A DNA stretch of 42,177 nucleotides from an uncultured bacterium (lineage in GTDB: Bacteria; Verrucomicrobiota; Kiritimatiellia; RFP12; UBA1067): assembly GCA_902800055.1 (NCBI GenBank), contig CADCCW010000017.1, positions 1 through 42,177 on the forward strand. The letters are read 5' to 3'. A program made the translations under genes and the position numbers. Under the pieces are notes generated by a model. The model made no database searches. It was not told the DNA's origin and was given only the letters and a program-made list of their open reading frames with translations. Numbering within the stretch: the first letter of the stretch is position 1; every line of letters begins with the position of its first letter. Below are positions 40,258 through 42,177 of this stretch, in pieces.

Positions 40258-42177
40258 CTATATGATGTAGATCGCCGAGCCAGAGACGCACTTCCAGATC
40301 CAGACAACGCGGCGGATGGAGTCCGCACCCTCAAGCGTGACCGAGCGGCCGCTCTGCACCGCGCCCTTCTGCCAGCCGGAGCCATCCACCCAGGTGTCGA
40401 TGCGGTATCCGGTCGCCTTTTTCCCAAAGACCTCCCGCGTCGTCGCCGTGAATGTCTGGCTGTCGCCGACAGCAATCTTGTAGTAGCCTGGCGCTGTGGC
40501 ACCAGGATCGAGATATGCCGCCGGCTCGCCATTCTCGTTCTCGCCCGTCACCTGGACGGAGTTGGTAACGGCGTACAAGCCGAACTCGGCCACAATCTCG
40601 GCCTTGTCGCCGGTCGCGTAGATGTAGCTCTTGCCCACACGGTCGTAGAAGGACGGCCGGCCCGCCGCGTCGAGGCACGGCACATAGTCGCGCGTCAAGT
40701 CCACTCCGTTCGTCCAGATGGTGTAGGAGTAGTAGCGCGTGTTGTTGTAGTCCACGCAGAGCGGCGCGACCGTGTCAGAGAGGCGCTGCTGCCCGAAGAT
40801 GTGCAGCGTGCCGATGAGCGGCTCGCTGGAGCGCTCGTAGCCGGTGTCCTTCATCTCGGCGAGGTGATCCACGCCTTTCAACACGTCGGAGAGGCGGACG
40901 AACGTCGGATTGACGTCGATCACGAAACGCGCCGTATTGTCAATGCCGAAAGACTGCGAGGAGGATTCAACACCGTCCAGATAATTGCACATGTCCACAC
41001 GCAACTCCGGCTGTTGGAACGGCCACACGCGGCAAAGCTGGAAGTTGCACTGCCATTTCCCGGGGGGCTGGCTGTGGGCAGACTCGTCGCGGCAGCCGAA
41101 GAACCGCCGCTCATTGCACGGCGAGAGGTTGTTCTGGTCAGTGCGGTTGTTGCTGTCCAGGCCAACCTCGAAGAAGACGCGCGTCGTCGCCGGAACCGGG
41201 TGGACGCCGGTATTGAACGGCCCGTGACCGACTTCCGTCTTGCCGTTTGCATTCGTCGCGACATCGACGAGCCGCAGGCACTCCGCCCGCAGGCCGTCTG
41301 GCGGATCGACGAGCATTTCCGCGTCCCAGAGGCACACGACCCGCACGCCGTCGGTTTCTGAGTTGCGGGTAAAGGTATAGCTCCTGAGTCCGGGCTGCGG
41401 CGTCCCGATGACGAACTCGCCGGCATTGGCGTCGAAGGTGTCGATGCGCAGCCCCGCCGAGGCGACACGATACGAAATCCGGGTCGATTCGTCCCAGCAA
41501 ATGAACTTGTCGGCCGGGACGCTGAAGGTGACGCTGTCGCCGACATCGACTGATCTGCTGCCGTAGAGCGGAATTCCGCCGATGGCGAACGGCAGACTTT
41601 CCGACGCACATTCAACCGGAGCAGCCTTCAGCACCGGCGAAACGGCCGCCAGCGCGCCGAGGTGCGCGACGAGCGAATCGACATGCTGCGTCTCGGCGGA
41701 GGCGACATAGGGCTCGAACCCGCTTGCAACCGCAGTCCCCGACGCCGCCAGCGACTGGTCGCCAGACTCGAAAAACTTCCGCGTCACCAAATCGAAATAG
41801 CCGGCGACGCCGTTCGTCACCATCGGGCGGAAGTCGCCCACCTGCTCGCCCGAGCCGTTCCACGCCTTGAACGAATAGACCCGCGCGAAGGAGCACAAGT
41901 CGCCAGCACTGGCGTTGTAGTTTTTGCCATTGGTATCGCTCGATGCGCCAAACCAGAGGTTGTAGCCGGTGGCGTAGTTGGCGGAGGACGCCGTCAAATT
42001 TACCGTACAGAAGTTGACATTGTCGTTCAAATTTGAGACCGTGAAGACATTCCTGTTGATGGTCGCTCGATATTTGACGTCTGCCGAAATCGCACTTGAA
42101 GAGTATATGCTGTGGGATGCGCCATAGCCAAAGCGCAGCCGCTTGTCGGTAGAGCTCCGAACAATAAAATGAAGGAG
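40258..42177 (-). CDS. large secreted surface protein, N-terminus cut by window edge
   Basis: The frame is open to the window edge, so at least 639 residues are visible and the start is missing. Twice it shows a module with a LamG-like C-terminal strand pattern: YSFKAW...DFRPMV...GYFDLVTRKFFESG (near the edge) and YSYTIWTNGVDLTRDYVPCLDA...FYDRVGKSYIYATG near the end. Such modules are common in giant adhesin-like or phage-tail-like proteins of gut bacteria. Other parts are beta-rich with paired Cys. The C-terminus ends in a hydrophobic Ile-Tyr-Ile-Ile rather than a known sorting motif. Ligand unknown. Confidence 0.8.
   Translation of the reverse strand, partial: LLHFIVRSSTDKRLRFGYGASHSIYSSSAISADVKYRATINRNVFTVSNLNDNVNFCTVNLTASSANYATGYNLWFGASSDTNGKNYNASAGDLCSFARVYSFKAWNGSGEQVGDFRPMVTNGVAGYFDLVTRKFFESGDQSLAASGTAVASGFEPYVASAETQHVDSLVAHLGALAAVSPVLKAAPVECASESLPFAIGGIPLYGSRSVDVGDSVTFSVPADKFICWDESTRISYRVASAGLRIDTFDANAGEFVIGTPQPGLRSYTFTRNSETDGVRVVCLWDAEMLVDPPDGLRAECLRLVDVATNANGKTEVGHGPFNTGVHPVPATTRVFFEVGLDSNNRTDQNNLSPCNERRFFGCRDESAHSQPPGKWQCNFQLCRVWPFQQPELRVDMCNYLDGVESSSQSFGIDNTARFVIDVNPTFVRLSDVLKGVDHLAEMKDTGYERSSEPLIGTLHIFGQQRLSDTVAPLCVDYNNTRYYSYTIWTNGVDLTRDYVPCLDAAGRPSFYDRVGKSYIYATGDKAEIVAEFGLYAVTNSVQVTGENENGEPAAYLDPGATAPGYYKIAVGDSQTFTATTREVFGKKATGYRIDTWVDGSGWQKGAVQSGRSVTLEGADSIRRVVWIWKCVSGSAIYII

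Overview
The window is GC-rich, and every protein gene I can support reads on the minus strand. Gene content fits an anaerobic bacterium of the Planctomycetes-Verrucomicrobia-Chlamydiae group. It looks most like a gut-type Kiritimatiellota, because it has several secreted SGNH esterases and GH28 pectinase-like proteins, an ExbB-ExbD-ExbD-DUF4159 operon, a 2-hydroxyacyl-CoA dehydratase activase, a eukaryote-type UDP-glucose dehydrogenase, and a large secreted protein of the kind common in these lineages. The phylum is an inference; there is no rRNA in the window.

Layout from the right edge, in the direction of transcription: a partial giant surface protein (42177-40258) ending at a terminator; an SGNH esterase fused to an ABM domain (40162-39143); a truncated AAA ATPase remnant (39022-38411); an SGNH hydrolase with hslO (38363-36454); a long run from deoA through a pseudopilin-like protein, two GH28 proteins, thiamine pyrophosphokinase, a GxxExxY gene bracketed by repeats, an SDR, a glycosyltransferase and an SGNH-GH28 fusion (36435-26375), closed by a strong terminator; the division cluster mraZ-rsmH-ftsL-ftsI (26251-22558); tRNA-Arg(CCG); gatA-ppi (22430-20481); surface-repeat protein, DUF1015, DUF2062, thrH and ugd (20414-16115); smc-lysS-dapA (16046-11179); exbB-exbD-exbD-TonB-like-DUF4159 (11116-7523); activase/dehydratase fusion, gatB, lipoprotein, frameshifted trmJ and a GT8-LpxL fusion (7447-720). 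The left end (about 158-455) holds a highly structured non-coding transcript.

Most of these units begin with the same extended -10 promoter, TGGTATAATACGC, with no recognisable -35. For gatA, deoA, an SGNH hydrolase and smc the -10 sits 6-9 nt from the start codon, so their mRNAs should be leaderless or nearly so. Other genes with the same promoter have about 25-40 nt leaders and a Shine-Dalgarno sequence.

The most interesting items are: (1) an orphan promoter, sharing 15 nt with the tRNA promoter, that leads into a roughly 300-nt RNA with mutually exclusive antiterminator and terminator hairpins; (2) the leaderless promoter class; (3) a GxxExxY gene in a low-GC insert, bracketed by direct repeats and next to three 98-bp units each built as an imperfect palindrome of 9-mers; (4) an SMC protein with almost no hinge; (5) several unusual fusions (GT8-LpxL, activase-dehydratase, SGNH-ABM, SGNH-GH28); (6) a heptanucleotide repeat inside ugd; and (7) 10-bp-spaced repeats over the mraZ promoter that look like an autoregulatory operator.
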